A DNA stretch of 64,000 nt from contig BCIH01000004.1 of assembly GCA_002897115.2 (NCBI GenBank), forward strand, positions 1,173,954 to 1,237,953, in the 5' to 3' direction. Under the pieces are notes generated by a model. The model saw only the letters and a program-made list of their open reading frames with translations. It made no database searches and had not been told where the DNA came from. A program made the position numbers and the translations under genes. The stretch's first letter is position 1. Every line of letters begins with the position of its first letter. Positions 1 to 12,800 of this stretch are shown piece after piece. The DNA is from Prototheca cutis. Taxonomy: Eukaryota; Chlorophyta; Trebouxiophyceae; Chlorellales; Chlorellaceae.

Positions 1-1486
1 GTACCGCGGCGCCATGAGCAACGATGGCACCTGTGTGTTGGCATGCCCGTTATCTCGTTGGAGAGCGGGTCCTGGCCACGGCTCTGCTCGAGATGCCGCG
101 GGAAGGTGCTGGTACCCCTCAGACCTTGTCAATCACCAACACCTACACAAGCAAAGTAAGAGCAGCACCCACACCCATGCCCACATGCACACGCATACCA
201 CGAGGGTAAGGTTGGAGTAGACATTGAGCCAGACCCCCAGGCCAGCTTCTAGAGCAAGACGCCGGAGCCCCGCGGCGACCGCAAGACCCAGCCGGTTCCT
301 GCTCTCCGTGGCCTCACGCTCCTCGCCTTTAAAAAAGGCTACGCTCTCTGCCGCTTCACGCAGGTGGATGAGCTGGTGCCGGAGGTCTGCCTCGCGCCGC
401 AGCACCGCGTACGTCCTTGAGATGAGTGGCCGGCCGAAGATGAACGCCGACACCAGCGTCCCCGCCGTGGCATAGAGCAGCAGGAACCCAAACACGTGCG
501 GTGCGATGCTGAGGAGCAGCCCCGAAAACGTGACCAGGAAGAAGAGCTTGCGGAGCATGCCCACGGCCAGCAGCACGCTGCTCGCCACAAACGAGCGCAC
601 GTCGTCGCAGATGCGCTGGTCGGGGTTGTCGATGGCCCGGGGCACGTCCAGCTGCAGCAGGTAGTATGCGCGGTCCGCATAGTATGCCGTCAGCAACTGC
701 TGCGTCAGCCATGCGCGCCACTTGATCATCATAAAGCCGTCGAGCCAGTCGGTCAGGGCAAACAGCGGCGTTGCCACGGCTGCCACGACGCTGAATTTCC
801 TGATGGCGCCATAAAAGTCGGCTGTGGTTGTGTAGGATTATGAAGTCGTTATCGTCAGGCTGTGGCTTCCGACAACAATGGGCCGAGGGTCGGAACAGCA
901 GCGCTGCCATGCGTGTCTGCGCAGCATGGCTGCGCTGCTGCGGCGGTCTTGTGCCCGCAGCGCCGCCGGCACACGTTGTGATGCTGCGTAAGAGCAAAAC
1001 CCCCTACATCCCATGCCACACATACATTGCTGCTTTTCAGCCAGGGCCGAGGACAGATCATTCTGGACGTAGCTGAGCTTGAGCAGGAGCAGGCTGGTGG
1101 AGATCGACAGCACGAGGGAAGCCAAGGCCAGTTTCCATGCAATCAGCCAATCCGAGCCTGCAGCATTGGGACGGTTGGCAGTTGGTGATGGCATTCTGAT
1201 GAGTTCTTGGAGCAATGAACAGATCGGAATGCCCGCGCGTCCCCATCCACCCCGCAACTGCCTGGTAACCACCCCACCATGCACCAGGACCCTCCTCACC
1301 AGTGAACCACAGGCGCGCCAAGCGGCACCACACCGCCAGCAGTTTCCATAGTCCCGGCTTCGATGGCTGGTTCACACGAGATCTGCCAGTGGTCTCAGGC
1401 GGAGCCACATTCAGAGCGACCACGCCGGGAAGCAGGCTGGCCTGCTCGCTGGTCATGCTCGTGGATGCATCACCGCGGACGGGCAC
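1..1486 (-). CDS. ABCD-type half ABC transporter (plastid/peroxisomal class), 5' part only
   Basis: This is the transmembrane half of an ABC transporter of subfamily D, closest in pattern to the plant plastid ABCD2 and bacterial YddA/SbmA group. The gene runs off the left edge, so the ATP-binding domain is not seen. Exons (complement): 1300-1486, 1026-1157, 199-821, 1-30; every junction is GT-AG and the phases close. The segment ending in LWFTG joins SDWLIAWK, then a hydrophobic helix, then LSYVQNDLSSALAEKQQ and DFYGAIRKF. That is the usual ABCD N-terminal helix followed by the 'DF..AI' element. Further helices follow, then the HLREAAESVAFFKGE block, the ABCD 'EGEFR..EEIAFY' equivalent. The last visible residues, VPSLLMAPRY, match the conserved 'LPxLVVAPxYF' stretch. 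The true start and any transit peptide lie near or above 1456-1486 and are not fixed. The substrate cannot be told. Confidence 0.8.
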
Positions 1487-1804
1487 CGGGCATCTGCGTT
1501 CAGGGAAGTGATGGCTCTACAACAAACGATACGACCTTAAAGTCTATGCAAACTTCATGCGAAATAGATCCTGGTTTTTTGGACGTGTTGGGCGTAAAGA
1601 GTGCTCCTGCTGGCAACTCTATGTCTGCCTCGGGTGTTTGTTTACTTGATGATCTCGGGCCTGGCCGGTCCATTGCTGGGAGTCCGGGCACCCCCTGCTG
1701 CGCCCGATGCATGCGACTCCTTGAGCGATGAGATACATGTTCCACCCCGTGGCCGTCGTACGTATTATTTTTCTATTGCCAGATTTGGACAAGAATTGTT
1801 ACCA

Positions 1805-2350
1805 ATGAATGCAGGGACAATGGCGATGGGTCTGCGGACCCCTGCCCGGCAGGTCACGCCCACACTGGCTGGGCGGGGCTCCGTGATGTGCAGGAACGCC
1901 TTTGGCTCCCGCATGCCTGCCCTGAAGCCCGTGCGCCTCGTCCCCAGAGCGGTATATGGGTCTGGCGGCGACGAAGATCCATACAACGTAAGCCGGCGGA
2001 CCGGGAATGGATGGATCCCACTGGGTGGATGGGTGGGCAGCACCACTGTGCTTGTTGCATCACGTCTCCCTTTCTTGGGAAGGCCTCTCCTGCCCAGTCT
2101 GATGCTTTTTTGGTGCCTGTGTTCATGATGAACAACCCTTCGTGTCTGGCCACACCGTCTGCAGGTCCTGGGTATTCCGAGGAACGCGGATTCCCAGGCC
2201 GTCATGCGTGCATACCGCAAGCGCCTCAGCGAAGTCAAGTTTGATGAGGCTGCCAAGGCCCGGATCGAGGCCGCACACTCGAGAATCATGATGTCGGCGC
2301 TGACATCCAGGCTCCAGGTATTGGAGAGCCGGAGCTGTTGTGGGTTGGGC

Positions 2351-2447
<97 letters not shown>

Positions 2448-2547
2448 NNNNNNNNNNNNNNNNNNNNNNNNNNNNNNNNNNNNNNNNNNNNNNNNNNNNN
2501 NNNNNNNNNNNNNNNNNNNNNNNNNNNNNNNNNNNNNNNNNNNNNNN

Positions 2548-2641
<94 letters not shown>

Positions 2642-3750
2642 AATTTGGTGGGCAGAGTAGGGTTTAGACGCACATGCATGCATGCATGCATCCGGCCGGT
2701 ATTGCAGTGTGTGGCAGTTGCCATGGGGTGGTGGTCTTCCATGCATGTGGGAAGGGAGAAACAATCCCTTGCAAACAGTCTCCAGCCCTGCATATCCCAG
2801 CCCCCCCGTCTCACACTTTCCTTTCCTCATGCCTGCAGGGCAATGTCTCGGTTGGTCGGGAGGTCCGGTATGCTGACCGAATGCAGGTCTTCCCATGGCG
2901 ACCGAGGGTGTTTGTTGCCGGGCGCAAATTCATCCTGTACAATGCCATCATCCAGGCGCTCATGCTGGCCTACGCCGTCTGCTACCCGACGACTACCCAA
3001 CCGCTGATTTACTGTGCGTCGCGCCGAGATGTGGAGTGTCTGTGTATGCTGCACTGGACCAGCAATGGGTGTGCGCAACTGCTGTGTTGAACTGCTCCTG
3101 CTCGGTTTGTTCTGCAGCTGTCATGGCGGGCGGAGTGGCACAGCTGCTGAAGCAGAATGCCATCAACCCACCGCCATCCGAGGGATCCGAGACAAGCGTC
3201 TCCTCAGGTGTGCTGAGGCTGTTGCTGCTTTCCTTTGCTGGCGTGGTGTGAACAATCCTGCAACCCTCCCATGGGCCGGTGACAGAGAGCCGGACTATCA
3301 CCACCAATGGTGTTTGTGTTCAGTGGGGGGGACAAACTGCCATGGTGCACTGTCTCCAATCAAACACCAGCTTCTTACACAAACAAACACAAAAAAATCG
3401 TTCTACATACATACAGGCATGAAGAACGTGCTCCGCGGATTCTTTTTGGCCTTCTTGGCAACATTGTTTGGCTGCATGCTGTGCTACACCATCCCAGACG
3501 CTGTGTCCACTGCCACCAGGTTCTACCTGCCCATCTGGTTTTACGAATACCAGGTGTGATGGATCGGGTGGTGCAAAGTGACATGACGTGTTTGGAAGGG
3601 GGTTGTCTCTGTTTGCAGCACACGTGCAATGCAAAGCACACAAACTCAAACATCCCCCTCTCCCCCAACCCCTTGCCATCACCATAGAACCTGATGCTGA
3701 CCATTGGCACGACCATCTTCCAGTTCATCTTTGCCGCATTCTACCGCTGA
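1805..3750 (+). CDS. CPP1: CPP1-like J-like chaperone of chloroplast membranes
   Basis: Six exons close in phase to a 266-residue protein: 1805-1987, 2165-2317, 2839-3013, 3118-3207, 3417-3553, 3688-3750. The N-terminus is basic and rich in Pro/Arg, like a plastid transit peptide. Exon 2 encodes a J-like domain (VLGIPRNADSQAVMRAYRKR) with no HPD motif, so it should not stimulate Hsp70 in the usual way. The C-terminal half has three hydrophobic segments, around FILYNAIIQALMLAYAV, VLRGFFLAFLATLFG and LMLTIGTTIFQFIFAAFYR. Arabidopsis CPP1 (about 258 residues) has the same layout and stabilises protochlorophyllide oxidoreductase at the envelope/thylakoid; the role here is inferred from that family. 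ATGs at 1805 and 1820 are in the same frame. Intron 2 holds a GT microsatellite and an assembly gap. Confidence 0.85.
2318..2838 (+). repeat. (GT)n microsatellite with a 100-N gap inside an intron
   Basis: A pure GT repeat runs from about 2354 to 2447 and resumes from 2548 to about 2640. Exactly 100 Ns (2448-2547) lie between, so the true repeat length is unknown. It lies wholly inside the second intron of the CPP1-like gene, so the coding sequence is unaffected. Confidence 0.97.
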
Positions 3751-4035
3751 AAGGAACGATCTCACTGCCTGCTTGCCCCCGTGCGTAAGGACCTAGGCAG
3801 CGCATTTGTTCTTGTCAAGGGCGCAGGGGCTGTCCAGCAGTTGCTGTGCAGCAATCGAAGCAGGATGCAAAGGAAAGAAAGCACATGTGCAGCGACAACT
3901 GACCTGCACCGCAGCATGCAGCCCCACAAGTTGGATTTCTCATTTTCTGCACTAGCATGCATGGCGCATGGCCAGGCCGCGGTGAGACAACGCGGCTATG
4001 CTTGCTGGGTTCATTCATACACACATGCCACATCC

Positions 4036-6593
4036 TCAATTGCCGTCATCCAGCCAAGATGGCAGCCGTCGGGCGGGGTGGTCGACTTCTCGCCGGCGGC
4101 TTGTCCTTTGATCATCCTGGTCACGTCCCCGAGAAGTTTTCTCGTTACTGCCTGGTGTCGCCCGGCCCAGGCCACCCGAGCCGTTCCGGGCCCTCTCCCT
4201 GGCGGCCAGGCGGGCCTCCCAGTCGTGGAGCGCCGCGGCGGTGGCTTCTTCACCGGATGGCGCCTCCCCTGCCTCGGAGCTGGTATACACGACGCGCCGC
4301 TGGTCAAACCTCCGGTGCGCCGCCTCGGACCGCGCCAGCTTCAGCTTGGCTTCCAGCTCGCGGCTGGGGGTCCGCAATGCGGCAGCCGCACGGGCCCGAG
4401 CCTTGTTCCGGGCCCGGATGGCCGCGTTGCGGCGACCCAGCCGCAGCGCGCGCAGCGCAGGAATGGCGAAGAACGACGCCGCGTATGCCTGGAAAAAGGG
4501 CAGCGCCCCCGGAAGCCAGGCCAGGCCATGCAGGGCCAGGGCATGCAGGTGCGCGGGCGATCGGAGTGCGCCGCCCAGCCAGGCCACGCCCAGGCAGTTT
4601 ATCAGTCCGAGGCCAACAGCCAGAATGCATTGCCCGGAGTTTGCGCGCGTCAGCGGCACCGTCTGCTCCTTGAGCGCTTCGGGGAACGGCGTGGCGTCCT
4701 TGCGTCGCACCTGGTGCTCATGAGCGAGGAGTTGTAGAGGAGGAGTTTGTGGCTCAAGGGTTTGAATGGGTGCAGGGGTGTGAGATATCTCTGGTGGAGA
4801 CTTTGCAACGAGCCTGTGCCTGGAATCGCGCATGCATTCTCAGAACGCAAGCCCAGTGCTCACCACGCAAGTCTCCCCGACTCACAAAGGCCTGATACCA
4901 AGGCACCTGACTGGCGGCAGTGGACTGCAAGTTGGGGAACTGATAAAGGATGCCGCCCTCTGCGTCCACGACGGGACTGCCGTTGAATCGGATGAGGGCG
5001 GGGAGCACGTATGATTCGTCAACGGCAACTGCATCGTCTCGAGACTCAGTGCCTCGCCCATCAAGGAGCGGCGCCAGCTCCTCCGCCGCTACAACGCCGC
5101 CGCGTGCTTGGATGTACTTGCCAACCTGCGATCCACTCGTTGAAGGAAAAAGGGGGAGGCATCAGAAGTTGAGTCTCCTCGCCCTGAATCATGCATTGCG
5201 TTGCTGTTCTCGAGCTACCTGGATGGGTCCAGTGACGATACCCAGCCAACCACCACTCATGCAGCTGCGGCATCCTGGCAGGCGATCCATTGCACCTGAA
5301 CGCGGAATTCTCCTGCTGCAATGCAGCGCTGCAACCACCGTGCAACCGCTGCCCACAACCACCTACCCACCTGCTCCCAGCGGCGGCTGTCCAAGTCGGC
5401 GTTGGGGTCGCCGTCTCCAAACACAAACGAAAACACAGCCTCCAAAAAGCTCATCCCCTGGGCTTGACCACTCGCCACGCGCTGCTGGCGGTACTGTGGG
5501 TACCGCGGGCTCCAGTACCTGCGAGTGGAAGTTGGCGTGGCATGCATGCCATCGTGTGTCAAGCTCGCTGCAAAATCAGGAGCGCCCGGTCCCCATGAAT
5601 TAACCAATCACTGGGCACCAGCACACACTACCACAGCCCCTTCACACCCACCATAGCAGGTCGGTGAGGTCAATGTACATGTGGGGTCCCCAGCCGGGCC
5701 GGCGATAGTATGCTGGGCCGCCGTGGTAGGAACCTCCGCCAGAATGCCTGCGGTCCCTGCTGTCCCGGTCGCTCTGGCTGCTGGACGACGCAATGGCCAT
5801 GAACGCCAGGGCCACCGTGGCAACACTGACGAGCAACATGGAGCCAAAGGTGATGCGGGCCAGGTACGCCGCCCCGGTCTGGGCCTTGGAAACCAGGCCC
5901 TCCAGCCGGATCCTCCGCGACTTGGCACGCACACGGTCTATGAAATCAGGATCAAAGCTGTACAAAACTTCCCCGGCATCAGACACCTATTTTGTGTGGT
6001 TTTTATTTTGGGAGGAACCTTGTGTTAGAGTTCTGGTGACCGATGCTCCAGCTCACTCCAGAGCAAACACCCCATTCCACCTGTTTGCAGACAGCAATAG
6101 GTCCCCCAGCCGGCCCCGCCCCACCAAGACACACCGGATATCCATTCATCCATCTCACCCTCAGAACGGCCTGGGAATCGGCGGCTAGAGCTCGAAGGGC
6201 CTCCTGCGCCAGCTGAACGCTGATCCCGGCAGAGGCGGCCACGTCGCCGATGGTGACAGCGCATCCCCTGGCCATGACTGCAGCCTCGGTTTTGCGGCGG
6301 ATTTCCGGCGACAGTCGCTCGCTGGCCACCTCCCTGTCCGGGGAGATGTACTCACGAGTCAAGGCCCGCCTGACGTGCTGGAGGGCACGCCCAGGGCCCG
6401 GGCAGGAATGGAAAGCGGGTCGCAGGGGCCTACAGGGACGCAGCAGCGCCCTGTCATTGTTATGCACCGCTGGACAGGACTTTGAAGCGCCCAATTGGCG
6501 GTTCATACGCAGCGCAGGCGGCGTCAAGGAACTTATGGACGCCCCGCAAGCTTGGGCTGGTGCCCGACTCTGGATCAGCATGACCCCGAGCAT
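4036..6593 (-). CDS. At5g03900-like plastid membrane protein
   Basis: Exons (complement) 6159-6593, 5652-5986, 5371-5518, 4907-5125 and 4036-4710 close in phase to 603 residues. The N-terminus is Arg/Ser-rich and fits a plastid transit peptide. A helix-turn-helix-like stretch follows (EIRRKTEAAVMARGCAVTIG), then SDAGEVLYSFDPDFI and a membrane helix (MLLVSVATVALAFMAIA). Next come FLEAVFSFVFGDGDPN and ARGGVVAAEELAPLLDG, then ESYVLPALIRFNGSPVVD, then two or three more hydrophobic segments and a charged tail. This block order is that of Arabidopsis At5g03900, labelled an iron-sulphur-biosynthesis family protein although its biochemical role is not established. The first ATG (6593) was chosen because it opens the frame; an in-frame ATG at 6581 is an alternative. 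It shares a 379-bp upstream region with the divergent LSG1 gene. Confidence 0.8.
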
Positions 6594-6972
6594 GCGATGT
6601 CCGTGCACTCTATCGCCACGTCATATCCGGTTCAACAGTCGTCAGTCAATGTCATGTGTGCTTTGCCAAGGGCTCCTGAGATTGATTGAGTGCATGGGTG
6701 GGTTTCCTTGAGACGAGCCAGATCGCTTCCAATCACCGGCCCTCCCACATTACGGGAGCCTGCGCGACATGGCGACATGCATGCCGTGCACCGATTTGGG
6801 TCATGAGGCGGGATCCACACCAATCCAAGCGCGCTTAATGCGTTGAAACTTTATTACAAACTCTTTTGAATATAGGCCGCAGGGCCTCTGCATACCGGGA
6901 AGAGCTCTCTAAGCAGCGGCTGCACGTTCCAGGTCCCCAGGCCCGGCTGCCGCGCGGCGGCCCCAGAGCGTC
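6594..6972. promoter_or_regulatory. Shared upstream region of two divergent genes
   Basis: These 379 bp separate the start of the At5g03900-like gene (-) from the LSG1 start (+), so both promoters must lie here or overlap the 5' UTRs. I see no protein-coding signal and no clear TATA or initiator element. Confidence 0.5.
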
Positions 6973-9521
6973 ATGGGCAAGCACAACGGCAAGGCCCGCA
7001 AGTCGGGTCTGGCGGTGGGCAACGCCCTGATAAACAGGGCGCGCAGGGAAGGCCGCACCAATGGCGCGGCTTCCCACATGTACACCACCGCCCCGGGCAG
7101 CGACACCAACATGCAGTCGGTCATCGAGCGCAACGACCTGGAGGAGATGATGGCCATGGTGGGTTGCGCTGCAGGGGATTTGCCTTTGTGGGTTTGTACA
7201 CCAGGGCTAACTTGTTGTTTGGTAGAATTGGGTTGTGGGAAGGCATTCTTCCCATGCGGGCGCTTATCGGAGTCTGGGCTCCTGGGGGAGGCATGCAGGA
7301 GGTGTGCACCTGCACCGTCGCACAAGCCAACGAACAATATACTATGCCATGTGACGCCCCCACAAACACAACAAGCATCGCAGGCGTCATTGGCGGACAA
7401 AGATTTCAGTGCTGAGAAACAGAATGTGGTGGTGATCAGCACGGGGTCGGTGGCCCCCCACGACTCAGAGCGCGACGTCGCGGAGCGAGCGGCGGCAGAG
7501 GCCCGGCACGCGCACCGTCTGGTCATCCCACGCCGCCCCGCGTGGGACGCCTCTACCACGGCCGCAGAACTTGATGCCGCCGAGCGCTCGGCCTTTCTAG
7601 ACTGGCGCCGGGCGTTGGCCGAACTGGAGGGCGAGGAGCGGCTGGTTTTGACCCCCTTTGAGAAGAACCTCGAGGTCTGGCGCCAGCTGTGGCGTGTGCT
7701 GGAGCGCAGTGACGTCGTCGTTCAAGTCGTGGACGCCCGTGATCCGTTGACCTATGCCTCGCCAGACCTCGAGACCTACGCCCGCGAGCTCCATGCCACC
7801 AAGCACACCGTGCTCCTCCTGAACAAGGCCGACCTGCTGCCGCCCGCGGTGCGGCTGGCATGGGCCCGCTACTTCCGGGCCCAGGGCCGGCGGTTCGCCT
7901 TTTGGTCTGCCAAGGCCGCCGCAGATGCCCAGGCAGTCGAAAAGGACGAGGAGAGTGCTGATCGCGAGGTGGCCCGTCGCAGCGCCGCCAGGCTGTCAAA
8001 GGAAGAAGCTGCTGCCGAGAAGGAAGGCACGGCCGTGCTGGGTGTCGACGAGCTCCTGGACTTGTTGCTCAAGTTTGCCCGTGAAGCAGTCGCCGAGGCC
8101 GCACGCAAGGGCCTGTCGCGGGTATACACAGGATTATTTTTGTGTTTTGGGGGATTGAGTTGGAGGCATTTTGTCTCTTCCTTACTTGCCGGCCAGATGC
8201 TCGGTCAGATCAGCCAGCCACCGCTCCCTTTATTGGTGCCCATGAATAAACCGCGCCGCGATGCCAAAAATCCCCCCGCTCCCCAACAGGGTTCACATGG
8301 CGACCGGCTGGTAGTGGGGCTGACGGGGTACCCCAATGTGGGAAAATCCTCTACCATCAATGCTCTGTTTGGCGCCAAGAAGACGGCGGTGGCGCCCACG
8401 CCAGGGAAGACCAAGCATTTCCAGACGCTGAATATCTCCGAGGACCTGCAGCTCTGTGACTGCCCCGGACTGGTGATGCCGCAGTATGCCCAGAGCCGCG
8501 CAGACATGGTGGCCGCAGGAGTCATCCCCATCGACCGTCTGACAGACGTCCGCGCCCCCGTTGGGGCCATTGCCCAGCGCATCTCCAAGAAACAGCTGTC
8601 CTCCGTCTACGGCATTGCCTTTGCCAAACCCGAAGGGTGCGAGAGTGTGTGTTTTGTGTATGAACATATGTATGGGAGTATAGAGGGAGGGATCTGCTAT
8701 CTGAGAAGGCAAACACCCACCCACGACAAATCCCCCCTCGCCACACAGCTATGCGACTGCGGTGGAATTGCTGCGGGCGTTGGCATTGAATCGAGGCTGG
8801 GTGGTGGGCAGTGGACTGCCTGATGAGACCCGGGCGGGCCGACGGCTGTTGAAAGATTACATCGACGGCAAGCTCCTGGCCTGCCGGGCGCCACCGGGAG
8901 CGGGCCCCGAAGTCATGGCCGTGGTCGCTGCTCTGGCCCACGGTGGCATGGCCGAGGCTCTCACACGTCAAGGGGTTCAAGCCAAGGCTATTCCTACCGC
9001 CCCTGCGGAGCCCGCTCCGGCGCAACTGGCTGGCGCGTCCGACCCTGGCCCAGAGGCAAGAGATGTCAGCGAGCAGGGGATGGCGGCGGCGGTGCCCGCT
9101 GATGCTCAGGCCCATGTGCAGGATGAGCTCGGCCTGGCGGATCTCGACCTGCTAGAGGGCCTGCAACAGCAAGGTTGGTTTTATTCCCCGAGGATTAAAG
9201 GGTAGACGGATGATGCTCAGAGGGGTTTGGCTGAGAAGGACTTTATTGACCTGCGTGACGACATGGCACTGTTTCTCTGCTGCTGCAGCAAGCTCCCTCC
9301 CCCTCACACCTACCCATTCAAAATCCCTCCTCACAGCCCGGGAGCAGCAGGAGGAAGCAAGGCCGAAACGGGCGGCGCACAAGTTCCAGAAGAAACCGGT
9401 GCGGAGCAAGGGGAACAGAGGCCTTGCAGTGGAGGTCGGTGCAGGCGATGGCACGGCCCTGCCCATGGGCAAGCGTGGCGGCCTGGTCCGCATCGTCTCT
9501 GCACCCTCACCGTCCTCGTGA
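6973..9521 (+). CDS. LSG1: LSG1 large-subunit GTPase (60S ribosome maturation)
   Basis: Five exons, 6973-7158, 7384-8121, 8290-8636, 8749-9173 and 9337-9521, close in phase to 626 residues. This is a circularly permuted GTPase. The G4 motif LLNKADLLP and G5 FWSAKA come before the P-loop GYPNVGKSS, then PTPGKTKHFQ and DCPGL (G3). The N-terminus (MGKHNGKARKSGL) and the block SVIERNDLEE are typical of LSG1, as are the C-terminal LLKDYIDGKLL and a basic tail (HKFQKKPVRSKGNRG). In yeast and plants LSG1 acts in the cytoplasm to release the export adaptor NMD3 from the 60S subunit. The first two introns have lengths divisible by three and no stop, so an unspliced read would stay open; splicing is inferred from the family alignment. 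Confidence 0.93.
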
Positions 9522-9859
9522 CGAGACCGGTGGCAGGACTGCAGAGCGCCAAGAACCAGCCGAGTTGCACAGTTGACGTGGAAGCTGACAGATGGCGATG
9601 GGCTGGGGCTCATCAACTTTGTTTTCTGAGATCACCTGTAATCCTCCGACATTGTTCAGCATTCCTCCCCCTCTGCTCGGCGTGCAAACAGCCATGTTTG
9701 AAGAAGTTGCCCAGCTAATAGACACAGTGTAGAGTGGTTTCTGTGGTTTGCATCAGCACGGGTCGCAGTGTGTGTTTACACTCTGCTGCAAAGCCCGGAG
9801 GATGCTCAGCAGCACAGGGCACGGGCAAACAAACAGTCCACATCAACCAATCAGCGCTA
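9522..9859. other. Convergent 3' intergenic region
   Basis: No gene is seen here between the LSG1 stop and the COG1 stop. A TGTAA pentamer occurs on the plus strand at about 9637, roughly 115 nt after LSG1. Another occurs on the minus strand at about 9776, roughly 85 nt after COG1. TGTAA is the usual poly(A) signal of chlorophyte algae, so these are candidate polyadenylation signals. Confidence 0.4.
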
Positions 9860-12800
9860 TCATCGGCGGAGGCCGCTGGTGAAGGAAGAAAACAGTCCCG
9901 TGCCAAAGGACATGTCGCCAAGACTGGTCGACATTTCTGCAGCCCGATCGCCAAGCAGCGTCCCCAGTTTGCTCCCCCGGAACGCTTCAATTGCCGCGGC
10001 GCCGACCTCGCGGGCACCTGTAGCCTGTGAGGCAGCCGCCGCTTGTGTCGTCGTGGCGGTTGCCGCGCGACCGGCGCCGGAGGGCAAACCCGCACCGGAC
10101 TCGCGCAGGCGTCGCTCGGCGAGGGCCCGAAGCCGGGCAAAGCTGTAGTGCGCCTCCACACCGCCGTCTGCCTCGGGAAAAGACACTAGGCTGGCGTGGT
10201 CACCTTCTGCAGCCTCGACATGGCTGTAGCTGCTGCGCCGGCCGGGAATTGGCGTCAGCGGTTCGGAAAGGGGGGGTGGAGTGGCCACGGGAAGCAGCGC
10301 GCACCGCGGCGCGGGCGGCGCCAGCCGCAAAATCTCCGCACCTGTCGAGGCAGCTTTGGCATTTGCAGACGCGCCGCCCACGCCCCCACACGGCACCGAC
10401 GCTGCACCTCTCGCCCCAGAAAAGAGGCCCAGAAGGAGTCGCAGGCGTGCGAGGCAGGCGCCGACATTGGACGAGAGATGAGGACTCGCCGTGGCCCAGT
10501 CAATTGGATCCACACGCATGACGGCTGAAGCTTCGGATGCTGCCCAGACATTGGTACTGCAACGGTGGCCGGTGCTGCGGGGTGGGAGTGCGCCCACCGA
10601 CCCACCGCTGCCTCGCACCCCAACTCCACCCATCTCCCCGCCACTTGACAATGCAGACGCAATGACACGGCCATCAAACACGAGCTGCAGCGCCCCGGGC
10701 TCGGAAGGCTCGAAGCCCGAGGCCAGCCAACGATGCAGGGCCGCAGCCAGCGAACCCGACACCGCCGCCTCAAACGCCAGAGAAGCTTCCGGCCCCAACG
10801 CCGCAGCGCCGCCCACACGGTCCACCTCGCGAGCCGCCGCGCACAGAGCACGCAGCGTGGCCGGCGACGGCATGACCGGCAGCGAAAAGGCCGGCGTCGC
10901 CATGTCGGTCGAGAGGGTGAGTCGCTGTGTCGTGTCCACATTGACGGGGTTTGGGGCACTGCCTCCCTCCCCAACCTTCCCATCATCCTCGCTCCCAAGC
11001 ACGACCTCGCACCAGCCGCGGACGGGGCGGGGGATATGCATTGCTGGATCGGCAGCCAGTTCATCCACCCACGCGTCCGCCAGGCCCTCCGCAGCCCACG
11101 CCGCCCACAGCCCAAACGCCTCCATCGCAATAGACCTGCACGCAGAGATATTGTTTATTTTTTACTGGACGGTGAGAATGGATGGCGTGGTTCATACTTA
11201 CCTGCAGCAAAGAAAAGCCTCCAAAAAGAGTGATGTAGAGAACCCACAAAACAAGAGCTATCAACCGTCTTCCCTGTTGCAAAACGAGATGGGGAAAAAA
11301 ATTCCTCTCCCCATTTTCCCCCCAAAAAGAAGCAACCGCACATGCATTACCTGAGCTCGGTGCGTGCAGCGGCAAGCGCCGGGCTGTCAAGCGCGAGCTC
11401 CGGGGCGGCCTTGAGAGACGGCGGCTGCGCCCCAAGAGGCCCACGGTTTGCCGGATCCCGGCGGCCTGCATCAGCCAAATCACCGCCGGCCAAGCCCTTG
11501 CAGGCCAGGGCCGAGGCCACGTGGCCCAGAACCAGTGCACGCAGCACGCCTTGACCCCGGACTTGTGGACCAAGGGCTGCCAGCGAGCCACGCAGCGCAG
11601 CCGCGGCCTCGCCCGCGGCCGCGCCCGCCTGCCGTCGCAGGTGCGACTCCAGCGCCGAGGCCCGGCCCGGCGGGGCACAAGGCCCGCCGGCGGCTGCGGC
11701 CGTGCGTGCCGCGCGCGACAGCCCACGGTGATGCAGCACCGCGGCCTCCCGCGCCGCCGCCAGCCACACCGGGTCACCGGTTCCCTGGAGGAAGAGGTTT
11801 GTGCTGCCGGCATCCAGGACCCCGCGCGGCGATGAAAACTCGCAGCTTTCTCCAGCCGCAGGGCTCCCCGTAGAATTCCCAACCGCCCCCAGCTCCCAGG
11901 TGCAGCGCAGGTCCACGACTTCGGACCACTCCGTGGGCCAAAACTCGCCCGGCTCAGGCACAGGCTGCGCCTCCACGGCCCGCATCGCGGCATGCACGAC
12001 GGCCTCGACGCCCGTGACTGCTTCGTGTGCATCCTCGGCGACCAGTTCCTTGACCCTGGAGACCAGCTGCGGCTCGAGCAGCACCGTCCACAGCGGTCGC
12101 GGCTGACCCAGCGCCCAGTGGCACACATCATCCCACGCCAACTCGATGCTGACCCCGGGGATGACATCATCGGCTCCAGCGTTGCCTGTCGCCACACTGG
12201 TCGCTCCAGCCATCAGCGAGCTGTCTGCGCTTGCGCTCGTAGAAATGCCGGCCGTTGCACGACCTGCTGCCTGGGAAGTGGATGATAGCGATGACCCACT
12301 GCCGGTGCGGGGCCTCGATGCAGCAGAGGTCGCCGCCGGCCTGCGGACGACGCAGCGCCACGAAGAAAGCGCGGCCTTGACTTCTGCCTCGACCGTAGCC
12401 AGGTCTTCGTCGCATGCTGTGACGAAAAGCCCACCCCCAGCAGCACCAAACGCCACAGCCGCGGCGTCCACCCAGACACCCAGCTCCAGGCTCAGGGCCC
12501 CCCCGGCCATCGACGCTACCCGGCGCTCGGCTGCACCAGCCAGTACCAGCCAGGCTTTGGCACCGGGGCTGCCCGGCGGGTGGCCCGGCAACGGCTTGCC
12601 CGCCGTGGCGCGCAACACGCGAAGCAGTTCGGGCTCCGTCGTCACGCCCGCCAGGCTGGAGAACAACCGCGCTGCCGTCGCCACCGTATCCGCCACTATT
12701 GAACAGCACTCGGCCAGCTGCTTCGCAGCAGTGGCTGCTGTTGTAGTGTCTCTTTCGGCCTTGGTCTTACCATTGGCGTCATTGTTGTCATCACCCTTGC

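Noticed and set aside
2123..3007. Long open frames through the GT repeat and N gap on both strands
   Set aside because: They are Cys-Val or Thr-His dipeptide runs from a microsatellite inside an intron of the CPP1-like gene, with Ns read through.
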